Source: Paenarthrobacter aurescens (GTDB taxonomy: Bacteria > Actinomycetota > Actinomycetes > Actinomycetales > Micrococcaceae). From it: DNA of 64,000 nucleotides. The stretch is taken from assembly GCF_025421775.1 (NCBI RefSeq), contig NZ_JAOEFX010000013.1, positions 59,804-123,803 of the forward strand, in the 5' to 3' direction. The notes beneath the pieces were generated by a model. That model searched no databases. It was not told the origin of the DNA and was given only the letters and a program-made list of their open reading frames with translations. Shown piece by piece: positions 51,864 through 60,612 of this stretch (the stretch's first letter is position 1; every line of letters begins with the position of its first letter). The translations under genes and the position numbers were made by a program.

Positions 51864-52247
51864 CTAGTCCTGATGGAGCTGGATGAAGTTGCCGCAACCG
51901 TCGTCGAACACTGCGCTGACGCCCGACGGATCCTCGGAGGGTTCGCCCTGGAAGGTCACGCCGGCGGCACGCAACCGCTCGTACTCAGCCTGGACATCGG
52001 GTACGCCGAAGGTGATAGCCGCCAGGCCGGACTCATGCAGGGCGTTCATGTAATTGGAGGCGATGGGGTTGTCACTGGGTTCCAAGAGGAGCCCGGGCGA
52101 ATTGCTGTTGTCCGCCCCGGGATCCTTGATGATGAACAGGTTGTACTCAGGCATGGCCATCAGGGTCTCGAAGCCCAGGGTCTCAGTGTAGAAAACGTGG
52201 GCGGCTGCGGGGTCCTTAACGTGGATGCTGCACATTTTCAGTCTCAT
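51864..52247 (-). CDS. VOC-family protein (glyoxalase/dioxygenase superfamily)
   Basis: 127 residues from ATG 52247. Two beta-alpha-beta-beta-beta modules are visible. C-S-I-H-V-K-D-P is near the start, F-Y-T-E-T-L-G-F-E follows, and the C-terminus is F-D-D-G-C-G-N-F-I-Q-L-H, with candidate metal ligands His, Gln and Glu. This superfamily includes glyoxalase I, fosfomycin/bleomycin resistance proteins and extradiol dioxygenases; the specific role is not resolvable. Confidence 0.85.
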   Translation of the reverse strand: MRLKMCSIHVKDPAAAHVFYTETLGFETLMAMPEYNLFIIKDPGADNSNSPGLLLEPSDNPIASNYMNALHESGLAAITFGVPDVQAEYERLRAAGVTFQGEPSEDPSGVSAVFDDGCGNFIQLHQD

Positions 52248-52379
52248 GGTGCCTAGGCTACGCCGGGAGTACGACAACCTCCCTCCGGACAAATCCAGCA
52301 CCCAACTGCCCCTCGCGCCCACAGGAACACTGGCGCATACTGAATTCAAAGCAGCGTGATGTCGCCTGGAGGTGGTCCG

Positions 52380-52931
52380 ATGCCCGCCATGATGCTCCTG
52401 TGGGGTGTAGCTCTGGTTCTCGCAACCGCAGCAACCACGTATGTCCTGCACAGGAAACTGACCTACGGCCGGGGTCCGGAACCGGACGCGGTGTTTTGGG
52501 ACTTGTTCGCGGGCTTGGTGGTGATTGCGCCCGCCATCCTGGTGCCCGCCGTCCAATGGCCACCCGCCGGGCTCATCATGCTCCTCGTGGCCCTCGCAAC
52601 CGCGGCAGCGACGCTGGCAGGCACCCGGAAAGTCGCGCGGATCCATGCAGCCGAGCCCCACCGTCGTGCCGGATTTGCGGACGACGCTGCCCGCCACCAA
52701 AGCATTCTGGCGCAGTGGAGCCGCTACGAACTGGATCCCGCCCGGGCGATCGACTTTCCCGCCATGACGGATGTCAGGACGCAGGAAACGGCCGCATTGA
52801 CCAGGGCCATATGGGAGGCCGAGTACTGCAGGGTGACAGCCGGCACCGACTACCGTGCCGCCGTCGAGCGCCTGGCCGAAGCCCTCGCCGCCGCCGAGCG
52901 GGCAGCAGGCGTCCCCTCACCCGCGAGATGA
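52380..52931 (+). CDS. Hypothetical membrane protein
   Basis: 183 residues from ATG 52380, eight bases after GGAGG. Two hydrophobic segments near the N-terminus (~3-21 and ~36-78, probably two helices in the latter). A ~100-residue charged, helical cytoplasmic region with repeated A-E and E-R pairs follows. No family recognised. It stands alone before the ABC importer. Confidence 0.65.
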   Translation: MPAMMLLWGVALVLATAATTYVLHRKLTYGRGPEPDAVFWDLFAGLVVIAPAILVPAVQWPPAGLIMLLVALATAAATLAGTRKVARIHAAEPHRRAGFADDAARHQSILAQWSRYELDPARAIDFPAMTDVRTQETAALTRAIWEAEYCRVTAGTDYRAAVERLAEALAAAERAAGVPSPAR

Positions 52932-52992
52932 CACTTAATAGCAATCCCACGCAACACCACGGGCACTGAATGAAACCTCGGCACCATATATA

Positions 52993-53015
52993 TGCGAATC
53001 ATTCTCATTTAAGAT
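52993..53015 (+). promoter_or_regulatory. Fur/Zur-like box and -10 element of the FecCD-type ABC operon
   Basis: tgcgaatcattctca (52993-53007) is a 7-1-7 inverted repeat with one mismatched pair, close to Fur and actinobacterial Zur consensus (TGAnAATnATTnTCA). taagat (53010-53015) directly after it is a good -10. Metal-dependent repression of the following importer is therefore likely. Confidence 0.65.
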
Positions 53016-53042
53016 AGTGTCAGGGCGTGATTGGACTCCTCC

Positions 53043-54161
53043 ATGACCGCTGACCTCGAACGCCCAGTCAGTGGCAACCGCCCCGCCCCATCCGCCAGCC
53101 CCGCCCGCCCACGCAGGTCGGCACTCGAACGGCTGCTGACGCCCGCCCTGGTGCTAGGAATCGTGGTGCTTCTGGTGGTCTCGGGCAGCACCGGGCCACT
53201 GCAAACAACGTTCCTTGAATCTCTGCAGATCATGGCCGGGCACTTGATTCCTGGCCTGCCGTGGATGTCCGACGGCTCACTCACCGTGTCCCAGGACCAA
53301 GCCGTGTGGAGCTTCCGGCTCCCCCGGGCGCTCCTGGCCGGCATTGCCGGGGCCAGCCTGGCGCTGGCCGGGGCCCTCCTCCAGGCGAACGTCCGCAACC
53401 CACTCGCCGAGCCCTACATCCTGGGCGTTTCAGCCGGGGCGGGAGTCGGAGCCGTTCTGGCCATTGTGGCAGGCTCGACGGCGGTTGGCGGGCTGGGCTT
53501 GAATGCGTCGGCTTTCGCGGGAGCTGCGGCCGCAACGGCCCTGGTGTACTTGCTCGCGAAACAGGACGGCGTGATTGCACCCTCCCGACTCATCCTGGCG
53601 GGCGTGGCGTTGGGCTCACTCCTGTCCGCGATCACCAACTTCCTGACCATCACCACCGATGCCCAGAACGTCTACAGTGTGCTGTTTTTCCTGTTGGGCA
53701 GCGTTTCCGCAGCCACTTATCCGCAACTGCTGCTGCCAGGTGTGGCACTCGTGGCCATCAGCGTCTTCGCCATGTTCCGATCCCGCGCGCTCAACGCCTT
53801 CCTGGCCGGTGACGAAACAGCCACGGCCCTGGGCGTCAACGTGGAATCGCTGCGTCGGACCCTCCTGCTGGCCACGGCACTACTGACTGCCACCACGGTT
53901 GCCGTGTGCGGCGGCATCGGATTTGTTGGCTTGGTGGTGCCGCACGCCGCACGCATGCTGGTGGGCTCAGATCACCGCCGTATGCTGCCTGTCACGATCT
54001 TTGGCGGGGCTCTCTTCCTCATGCTCACTGACCTGCTGGCCCGCACGGTGGCGCAGCCTGCCGAGATTCCCTTGGGCATCCTCACAGCTACCGTCGGAGC
54101 GCCCTTCTTCCTGTGGCTTATGCGTGGCAATGGCGCTGTACGGGGTGGCATCAAGCGATGA
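53043..54161 (+). CDS. FecCD-family ABC importer permease
   Basis: 372 residues from ATG 53043. About ten membrane helices. R-L-P-R-A-L-L-A-G-I-A-G-A-S-L-A-L-A-G at ~96-114, N-P-L-A-E-P-Y-I-L-G and G-I-G-F-V-G-L-V-V-P-H-A-A-R-M-L are FecCD hallmarks. Such permeases carry ferric siderophores, haem or cobalamin. Overlaps the ATPase gene by ATGA. The upstream Fur/Zur-like box supports a metal chelate. Some actinobacterial sets of this layout are annotated as F420 precursor transporters; I see nothing that decides. Confidence 0.88.
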   Translation: MTADLERPVSGNRPAPSASPARPRRSALERLLTPALVLGIVVLLVVSGSTGPLQTTFLESLQIMAGHLIPGLPWMSDGSLTVSQDQAVWSFRLPRALLAGIAGASLALAGALLQANVRNPLAEPYILGVSAGAGVGAVLAIVAGSTAVGGLGLNASAFAGAAAATALVYLLAKQDGVIAPSRLILAGVALGSLLSAITNFLTITTDAQNVYSVLFFLLGSVSAATYPQLLLPGVALVAISVFAMFRSRALNAFLAGDETATALGVNVESLRRTLLLATALLTATTVAVCGGIGFVGLVVPHAARMLVGSDHRRMLPVTIFGGALFLMLTDLLARTVAQPAEIPLGILTATVGAPFFLWLMRGNGAVRGGIKR

Positions 54162-54979
54162 AAGTGGAATTCCTCAACGTCAGCATCGCCCTCGGCGGCA
54201 CCCCCGTGGTTCACGACGTCTCTTTCACCGCGCCCAGCGGTTCCGTGGTTGGCATTCTGGGCCCCAACGGATGCGGCAAATCCACTCTTCTGCGTGCCCT
54301 GTACCGGGTGAACAAACCCACCTCGGGGACCGTCACCGTAGGCGGCCAGGACGTCCGTGCCCTCAACTCCCGGCAGGCTGCGCTCCGCGTGGCCGTGATG
54401 GCCCAGGAATCGAGCCAGGACTTTCCCATGACGGCCCGCGAGGTTGTGATGCTGGGCCGAGCCCCGCATCAGCGCGGATTCGGTGCCGATTCGGACCGGG
54501 ACCACCACCTCGTCCACCAAGCAATGCTCGACGTCGGCGCCTCCTCCCTGACGGACCGCTACTTTGCGGGGTTGTCCGGCGGGGAAAAGCAGCGGGTCCT
54601 CCTGGCGCGGGCACTCGTTCAGGAAGCACCGGTCCTGGTCCTGGATGAACCTACCAACCACCTCGATGTCGCCTTCCAACTGGAGCTGATGCATCTGGTC
54701 ACTTCGCGGGGAAGGACTGTGCTGGCTGCCCTGCATGACATGAACCTCGCAGCGGAATTCTGTGACCAAGTGGCAGTGCTGCAGTCCGGGCGGCTGCAGG
54801 CTTTCGGGCCGCCGTCAACGCTGCTGGACCCCCAACTGATCCGCCGCTGCTTCGGTGTTGAATCCCGGACGCTGGAGCATCCTTTGACCGGACGGGCGCT
54901 GATCGCCATCGCAGCAAAGACGCCGGAACAGACACCCCCACCCAGCCAGGACGCGGAGTTCTCCACCGTCCGCCATTGA
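54158..54979 (+). CDS. FecE-type ABC importer ATPase
   Basis: 273 residues. Walker A is G-P-N-G-C-G-K-S-T at ~34-42. The signature is L-S-G-G-E-K-Q-R near 140, followed by Walker B V-L-V-L-D-E-P-T-N-H-L-D and the switch His in A-A-L-H-D-M-N-L-A. The L-D-E-P-T-N-H-L-D variant is typical of siderophore/B12 ATPases. It ends ~40 bases before the binding-protein gene. Confidence 0.9.
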   Translation: MKVEFLNVSIALGGTPVVHDVSFTAPSGSVVGILGPNGCGKSTLLRALYRVNKPTSGTVTVGGQDVRALNSRQAALRVAVMAQESSQDFPMTAREVVMLGRAPHQRGFGADSDRDHHLVHQAMLDVGASSLTDRYFAGLSGGEKQRVLLARALVQEAPVLVLDEPTNHLDVAFQLELMHLVTSRGRTVLAALHDMNLAAEFCDQVAVLQSGRLQAFGPPSTLLDPQLIRRCFGVESRTLEHPLTGRALIAIAAKTPEQTPPPSQDAEFSTVRH

Positions 54980-55020
54980 ACGTACCCATCACCCGATACA
55001 ACCCAACTGGAGACACACCC

Positions 55021-56040
55021 ATGAAGAAATCCACCCTGCCCAAAACCACTGCAGTCCTGAGCGTGATGACACTCAGCGGCATGCTGTTGTCCGGCTGCGG
55101 TCAAGCAGTCAGCCAAACACCCGCCAAGGAAAACGCCGGTGTCGCTGCGCAGCCCGCGGGAGCAATCGAGAACTGCGGCCGCACTCTGACCTTCACCTCC
55201 GTTCCCCAGAGGGTGGTGGCCATGACTCCCGGACAGTCCGAGCTGTTGGTGAAGCTGGGCGCCGCGGACAAGGTAGTGGCCGAGGCACAGACCAAAGGCA
55301 GCGAGCTGCTGCCGGAACTGAAGGAGCGCGGTAACGTGCAGCAGCTGAGCGATCAGATGCCGCCGTCGCGTGAAGTCCTGCTGGGTGCAAACCCCGATTT
55401 CGTCTACTCCCCCACAGCGTATGAATTCACTGCCGAGCAGGGCTTTGCGAGCATCGAACAACTCAAAGCTGCAGGTGCTGAGTCCTACATAGCAACGGCG
55501 GGCTGCATGGAACGCCGGAGCAAGGCCGAGGTCAAGGACATCCTCACGGATATCGAGAACATCGGCGCTGTAGTCGGCGCCGGTGAGCGTACATCAGCCG
55601 TTAGGACGGAAGCAGCTGAGGTGCTGTCTTCGGTTGAATCAAAGGTGGAAGGCAAGGAGAAGCCCACCGTGGTGGAGCTGTTTGTTGAGGGGAATTCCAT
55701 TGCGGCCATCGGGGCGGGGATCGAGTACGACATGATCAAGACCGCCGGTGGCGAGAACCTCTTCAGCCCGTCCGATGAAGCCTTCGCCACGTTCTTCTCT
55801 GCCATGATCTCCCCGGAGACACTGGTGCAGAAGAACCCCGAGGTCATCGTGTTCACCACCTTGGACAAGGCCCACGAGGACGCCACCCGCACCTTCCTTC
55901 AGGAGAAATTCCCTGAGGTAGACGCCGTGAAGAACCAGCGATTGGTGGCCATCAACTCCGACGACGTCATGCCCGGAACCTGGGGCAACCTCCGCGCCGT
56001 GGAGCAGATCGCCAAGGGCCTCCACCCCGACGCGTTCTAA
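55021..56040 (+). CDS. FecB-type ABC importer substrate-binding lipoprotein
   Basis: 339 residues from ATG 55021, with GGAG eight bases upstream. Lipobox L-L-S-G-C at ~22-26. The mature part begins with N-C-G-R-T-L-T-F-T-S-V-P-Q-R-V-V-A-M, the common start of periplasmic-binding fold III proteins. A long central helix divides two lobes. It would catch the chelate outside the membrane and pass it to the FecCD permease. The GC-rich hairpin at 56053 ends the operon. Confidence 0.88.
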   Translation: MKKSTLPKTTAVLSVMTLSGMLLSGCGQAVSQTPAKENAGVAAQPAGAIENCGRTLTFTSVPQRVVAMTPGQSELLVKLGAADKVVAEAQTKGSELLPELKERGNVQQLSDQMPPSREVLLGANPDFVYSPTAYEFTAEQGFASIEQLKAAGAESYIATAGCMERRSKAEVKDILTDIENIGAVVGAGERTSAVRTEAAEVLSSVESKVEGKEKPTVVELFVEGNSIAAIGAGIEYDMIKTAGGENLFSPSDEAFATFFSAMISPETLVQKNPEVIVFTTLDKAHEDATRTFLQEKFPEVDAVKNQRLVAINSDDVMPGTWGNLRAVEQIAKGLHPDAF

Positions 56041-56052
56041 GCCCTTCGATTC

Positions 56053-56078
56053 CCCCCGCCCGCGGGGACGGGCGGGGG
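56053..56078. terminator. Bidirectional GC-rich terminator between the importer and the azoline peptide operon
   Basis: cccccgcccg (56053-56062) and cgggcggggg (56069-56078) pair perfectly with a six-base loop. The hairpin sits between two converging operons. Confidence 0.75.
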
Positions 56079-56088
56079 AAGCGGGACG

Positions 56089-57750
56089 CTAACCCAGCTG
56101 CACCCGCCGGTGACATGCGGCCAAGGTTGACTCCCTGTGGGACACCGTGATCACCGTGGTGTCGCCGGCGATCGCAGCAACAGCCTCCACCAGGACCCGC
56201 TCCGAGGCAGGATCCAGGCTGGCTGTGGTTTCATCCAGCACCAGGATCTTGGGCTTGATCAACAGGGCCCTGGCCAAACAGAAGCGGGCACGCTCACCAC
56301 CGGACAGACTTACCCCTTGCTCGCCGATCACAGTAGCCACGCCATCCGCCCATCGTTCACCGGCGAGCGGAAGCCCGGCCAGGTCCAAGGCTGACAGGAC
56401 GTCGGCTTCAGTTGCCGTGGGGTGGGCCAGGCGCATGTTGTCCAGGACGGAACCATGAAAAACCGGGGCGTCCTGCTCCACCAATGTGACCATACGCCGG
56501 AACGATTCCTCGTCCACGGCCCAGGCGTCCACGGACTCTCCGCTACGCGACACCAGCGAGATACTCCCCGCATCCGGCACCCACAAGCGAACCAACAACC
56601 GGGCCAGTGTGGTCTTTCCTGCACCGGAGGGGCCACTGATCCCCACATGCTCGCCGGGCGCCACCGACAGGGACGTCGAGCGCAAAGCCGGTGCGCCGCC
56701 GTCGTACGTGAACTGCAGGTTCCGGACCTCCAGACCCAGCGGCCCCTGGGGGTTGAACTCCACGAGGGGCCCCGAGACCGTGGCGGCCGAGGGCAGGCTG
56801 ATGCCCTCCCCAACGCGCTGGGCACTGGCACGGTGCGGCTGGAGCCGGGTTACGGTGGCAACGCCCTCGGCCACCGGAGCCAGGAGGGTCAGAGTGCCCG
56901 CAACCAGGGCGGGCAGCCACACAGGATCCAGCCCGGGTTGTGAGATGGCAGCAAGGAAGACCGCCACCACGGTGCCCAGGACACACAGCTCGCGCACGGA
57001 CGCTGCCAGGGCAAGGAAGGAGTTGAGCCTGCGCTGGCCGGCATCCACTGCCAGGCTCTGGTCCTCCAGTTGGCGTTGCGCGTGCTCCCGCAGTCCGAAA
57101 CCCAGGATCTCGCGGGTGCCGGCCAGCAGGTCCACGGCGAGTACCGACACCCCTGACCTGGCCTCCTGCACCCGCGCACCCAACAAGGCGCCCCGGCGCA
57201 ATCCCGGGAGCGTCACCGCCACCAGCGCCACAAACCCCAGCAGCAAGGCCCCGGCCAGGCCCGGCCCCAGCGGCCACACCACAGCCACCCCGGCCACGAA
57301 CAGCACTGCGGAGCCAGCCAGCTGGGCAACCGTGTGGGCGTAGAAGAACTCCAGTTTTTCAACATCGCCCATGGCCGTGGCGGCGAGTTTTCCGGTGTGC
57401 TGGTCCGGCTTGCGGGAAGGGACACCGCGCGCGAAACCGTCAAAGAGTGCCATACGCAGCGCGGCCAGGATCCGGTACGCAATGCTGTGCGAGATGTCCA
57501 TCTCGTGCCACGTCAGCACCGCCCTGAACACCACGGCCACCACCCCGGCAACCCACCATTCGGCGGCTGCGGACTCCTGCCTCATCACGGCCAGCGCCAC
57601 AACGTAGGAGCCCACCACCGCCAGGACAATGAGGGCCAGGTTGTTCAGGATGCCCACAACGGCGGTCCACACTATCCCTGCCCACTCGCCGGACATGTGG
57701 GGAACCAGGCCCAGGAGCGGGGTGCGGGGTGTGCGTGCGGTGAGGCTCAT
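56089..57750 (-). CDS. Half ABC exporter, CydC-like (last gene of the azoline peptide operon)
   Basis: 553 residues from ATG 57750, which overlaps the previous stop by ATGA. Six membrane helices fill ~20-310. The ATPase follows: Walker A G-P-S-G-A-G-K-T-T, signature L-S-G-G-E-R-A-R and Walker B I-L-V-L-D-E-T-T-A-S-L-D. The switch His is in V-S-H-R. Glu after the Walker B Asp is present. With the next gene it should form a heterodimer exporting the modified peptide or the thiol-related cargo of CydDC relatives; context favours the peptide. Confidence 0.85.
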   Translation of the reverse strand: MSLTARTPRTPLLGLVPHMSGEWAGIVWTAVVGILNNLALIVLAVVGSYVVALAVMRQESAAAEWWVAGVVAVVFRAVLTWHEMDISHSIAYRILAALRMALFDGFARGVPSRKPDQHTGKLAATAMGDVEKLEFFYAHTVAQLAGSAVLFVAGVAVVWPLGPGLAGALLLGFVALVAVTLPGLRRGALLGARVQEARSGVSVLAVDLLAGTREILGFGLREHAQRQLEDQSLAVDAGQRRLNSFLALAASVRELCVLGTVVAVFLAAISQPGLDPVWLPALVAGTLTLLAPVAEGVATVTRLQPHRASAQRVGEGISLPSAATVSGPLVEFNPQGPLGLEVRNLQFTYDGGAPALRSTSLSVAPGEHVGISGPSGAGKTTLARLLVRLWVPDAGSISLVSRSGESVDAWAVDEESFRRMVTLVEQDAPVFHGSVLDNMRLAHPTATEADVLSALDLAGLPLAGERWADGVATVIGEQGVSLSGGERARFCLARALLIKPKILVLDETTASLDPASERVLVEAVAAIAGDTTVITVSHRESTLAACHRRVQLG

Positions 57751-59492
57751 AACGTGGCTGCTTCCTGTTGCTGTGTGTGGAGTTGGCCGTGTGCCAGGCG
57801 GAGTACGGTGTCCGCGGCAGCGAGGGCTTCGGGCCGGTGGGCGATCATGAGCACAATCCGGCGTCCGGCTTCGCGGCGAAGCCCCTCCAACACCCGCCCA
57901 GCGAGCTCGGTGTTGAGGGCGGACGTTGGCTCGTCCAGCAGGAGAACCGGCCTGTCCACCAGGAGTGCCCGAGCAATCGAAAGCCGCTGGAGCTGGCCTC
58001 CCGAGACGGATCCACCCCCTTCGGACAGCACAGTGTCCAGGCCTTGGGGCCACTGCCGCAGTTCCTCTGCCAGGCCGGCAATCTCCACGACGCGCTGGAT
58101 CTCCTCCTCCGTAGCAGCAGGCGCCACCGCACGGAGGTTCTCCCGGATGGTCCCCGGAAAGAGGTAGCTGCGTTGTGAGACCACGCTGACGTCACTTGGC
58201 CTGAGTGGTTGACCGTCCAGGCGGATACGCCCCTCCCCCGCCGGCAGGAACCCCAGCAGAAGGTCGAACAGCGTGCTCTTCCCCGCCCCTGACACCCCCG
58301 CCAGCGCGGTGAGGCCGCCGGGCTGGATCTCAGCCGACGCATCCCGCAGAACCCAGGGGTCCGCAGCTGAGTATCGGAAGCTCACGTTCTGCAGCGTGAG
58401 ACGACCGGGAGGCACGACGCCGGGACGCACCCCTGGCGCGGAAAGGGAACCAGGCGCAGAACGCGCCTGCCCTTCGCCCGACAGCGTACGGCCACCGCGG
58501 GTGTCCGCGCCTCCCACTGCGTCAATACTGCCCAAGGCCGAGAGCCCCAGATACCCGGCATGCCACTGGCGTGCCAGATCCCGCACCGGCCTGAAGACTT
58601 CCGACGAGAGCATCAGCAGGAAATACGTGATCGCCGCAGTCTCCGGTCCAGGCAAGGGCCCCTGCCCCAGCGCTGCAAATGCGGCTAGCGCGGCGGCGGC
58701 CAGCATCCCTGCCTGGATCCCGAAGTCCGCCACCGCTGTGTCCACCAGGGACGTGCGCATGGTGGAGACGGTTGCCCTGTGGAGCTCCTGGGACCTGTGA
58801 TGGAGCCGCGCCCTCGTCCGGGGAACGGCGTGAAGGATCTTGAGGGTCCGCATCCCTTGGAGGGCCTCCAGGAAGTCGGCACTCAGTGCCTCGTAACTGT
58901 CCCAGTGCTGCTTTCCGCGTTTCGCCAGGGCCTTCCCCCAGAGTTTCGGCGCACCAACAGCCACGGCCACGGCAAGGGCCAAGGCAAGCGCCACCAAGGG
59001 ATTCAGCCACGCGATCCAGACAAGAAGCGCTGGCACCACTATCTGCAGTTGGAAAGCGTGGGGGATGTACTGGCTGATGTAGCTGTCCACTCCGTCCACA
59101 CCTTCGCTCAGGGCCAACCGCCGGGCTCCACCGCGATCCGAGGTATCCCTGAGCCGTTCGGGCTGGAGCAGGCTGTCGGCCAACTTCCGGCGTACCTGCA
59201 ACCGCACCCCGGAGCCCAAGGAACTGGCCAGCCGGGCGTGGAACTGCTGGATCACAAGGCGCCCCAGGCCACACGCGAGAACCCCGGCAAGGTACGGAAC
59301 CAACGGCCCGTCCATGCCGCCGTCGGGGTTTCCGGGAACCCGCACCAGAACCACCAGCGCCGCCAGGGCCTGGGCCAGGAACCACGCCTGCAACCAGTAG
59401 CTCGCCGTGGTGATGCAGAGCAGGGCTGTCACTCCAGCCAGCCGGCCGCGGTGCCCAGCCGTCATCTGGAAGAGCCTCTTATTGACCAGCAT
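57747..59492 (-). CDS. Half ABC exporter, CydD-like
   Basis: 581 residues. Six membrane helices lie in ~15-300, with the long S-Y-I-S-Q-Y-I-P segment seen in CydD relatives. A Gly/Ser/Pro-rich linker of ~35 residues follows. The ATPase has Walker A G-V-S-G-A-G-K-S-T, signature S-V-S-G-G-Q-L-Q-R, Walker B V-L-L-L-D-E-P-T-S and switch A-H-R. It overlaps the dehydrogenase gene by 14 bases and the second half exporter by four, so all three are made together. Confidence 0.85.
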   Translation of the reverse strand: MLVNKRLFQMTAGHRGRLAGVTALLCITTASYWLQAWFLAQALAALVVLVRVPGNPDGGMDGPLVPYLAGVLACGLGRLVIQQFHARLASSLGSGVRLQVRRKLADSLLQPERLRDTSDRGGARRLALSEGVDGVDSYISQYIPHAFQLQIVVPALLVWIAWLNPLVALALALAVAVAVGAPKLWGKALAKRGKQHWDSYEALSADFLEALQGMRTLKILHAVPRTRARLHHRSQELHRATVSTMRTSLVDTAVADFGIQAGMLAAAALAAFAALGQGPLPGPETAAITYFLLMLSSEVFRPVRDLARQWHAGYLGLSALGSIDAVGGADTRGGRTLSGEGQARSAPGSLSAPGVRPGVVPPGRLTLQNVSFRYSAADPWVLRDASAEIQPGGLTALAGVSGAGKSTLFDLLLGFLPAGEGRIRLDGQPLRPSDVSVVSQRSYLFPGTIRENLRAVAPAATEEEIQRVVEIAGLAEELRQWPQGLDTVLSEGGGSVSGGQLQRLSIARALLVDRPVLLLDEPTSALNTELAGRVLEGLRREAGRRIVLMIAHRPEALAAADTVLRLAHGQLHTQQQEAATL

Positions 59493-60612
59493 GCGCGGCC
59501 CTTTCGTGGTTTGTGGTGAGTGGTTTCCGGATTGCTATTCCCAGTCCATGGAGCGTGGTCCAGCCGCCGTGGGAGCCGGTCCAGCCACCTACCGGCCGAA
59601 ATTCCAGGGGCAGGTCCGCCCCAAGCGCGGTATAGAGGATGTGGGCGGCCAACGTGGCGGCCCACCACATGGCGGCCGGGGTTGGCGTGCCCGGGGTCTC
59701 GAAGACCACCAAGGCGTCGAGGTTGCCTATCCAGTGCTGCCCGGCACATCGATCGGCCAGGTCCGGATCACGGAGCGGCTCCGCGGAAAGGATGCGGGCG
59801 CGGCAGGATTGCGGGGCTGGCTGCGGGAAGGAAAGCAGGGAACGCTCCAGGAGATCCTCAACAACCCGGCCCGCGTCGGCAGCCGGGCGGGCGCCCAAGC
59901 GGGAGAACTCACAGCTCCTGCGGGCAGCCAGCTGCGCCTCCGAAACCCCGGCGATCCGGTCATGACGGCGCTGCGGGCACCTCGCCGGGGACACCCCCAG
60001 AGACACCGTGGCCAGCGCAAACTCCGGAACAGAGCCGGGCCAACGGACAGGTTCAACAGCATCCCACCGGGCGTCCACACCCCGGGCAGCGGCATGGTGA
60101 ACCAGGGCCACCGCCGCATACGCAGCGTCCGCGATCAGCAGCGGACCCGCGCGGTGGTGGTACTTGGCCAGGGTGCGTTGCGGCAGCACGGTGAGCACGA
60201 CGACGGCGCCCCGCGCGGGTGCCCGCGGACCCCCTTGAGGTGGGGTACCGTCGTCGTGGTTCCGCAGGCGGAGCAACTCACCGCCGTTGCCGCTAAACAC
60301 GTATGTTCCGGGAGGCACGTCGCAGCCCTCCCCGCAGAGGACCCGCAGTTGCACCGGGTAACACCCGCCGGCCGACGGCACCGCGCGTTGGCGCACTTTC
60401 CCGGGCAGGCCGGTGGCGGGATTCGGGTGGAAGTCCTCGCTCCACCAGATGGCCCGCAGCATGGCGGCCACTGGAAGCCCATCATGCCGCGGGTGCTCAA
60501 CCGTGCCGCGTGCCGGGGCACCGTGGGGACCCGGCGGCTGCTGGGGACCGGGAACCTCGTGGCTCCAGGCGCGGGCAAATCCTGAGGGAAGGAGCACGTG
60601 GGGTACGTCCAT
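59479..60612 (-). CDS. SagB-type (McbC-like) azoline dehydrogenase
   Basis: 377 residues. A-V-P-S-A-G-G-C-Y-P-V-Q-L near residue 93 is the SagB/nitroreductase FMN-binding signature. The N-terminal F-H-P-N-P and a C-terminal nitroreductase-like half with A-A-M-W-W-A-A-T-L-A-A-H-I-L-Y-T-A-L-G-A-D complete the fold. Such FMN enzymes oxidise thiazolines/oxazolines to thiazoles/oxazoles. The ATG shares its A with the TAA stop of the YcaO gene (TAATG), the tightest coupling possible. Sequence is diverged in the middle, so activity should not be taken for granted. Confidence 0.8.
   Translation of the reverse strand: MDVPHVLLPSGFARAWSHEVPGPQQPPGPHGAPARGTVEHPRHDGLPVAAMLRAIWWSEDFHPNPATGLPGKVRQRAVPSAGGCYPVQLRVLCGEGCDVPPGTYVFSGNGGELLRLRNHDDGTPPQGGPRAPARGAVVVLTVLPQRTLAKYHHRAGPLLIADAAYAAVALVHHAAARGVDARWDAVEPVRWPGSVPEFALATVSLGVSPARCPQRRHDRIAGVSEAQLAARRSCEFSRLGARPAADAGRVVEDLLERSLLSFPQPAPQSCRARILSAEPLRDPDLADRCAGQHWIGNLDALVVFETPGTPTPAAMWWAATLAAHILYTALGADLPLEFRPVGGWTGSHGGWTTLHGLGIAIRKPLTTNHERAAHAGQ

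Noticed and set aside
53043..56040. Assignment of the importer to coenzyme F420 precursor uptake
   Set aside because: Sets of similar layout carry that label in databases, but nothing in the sequence supports it and the Fur/Zur-like box points to metals.
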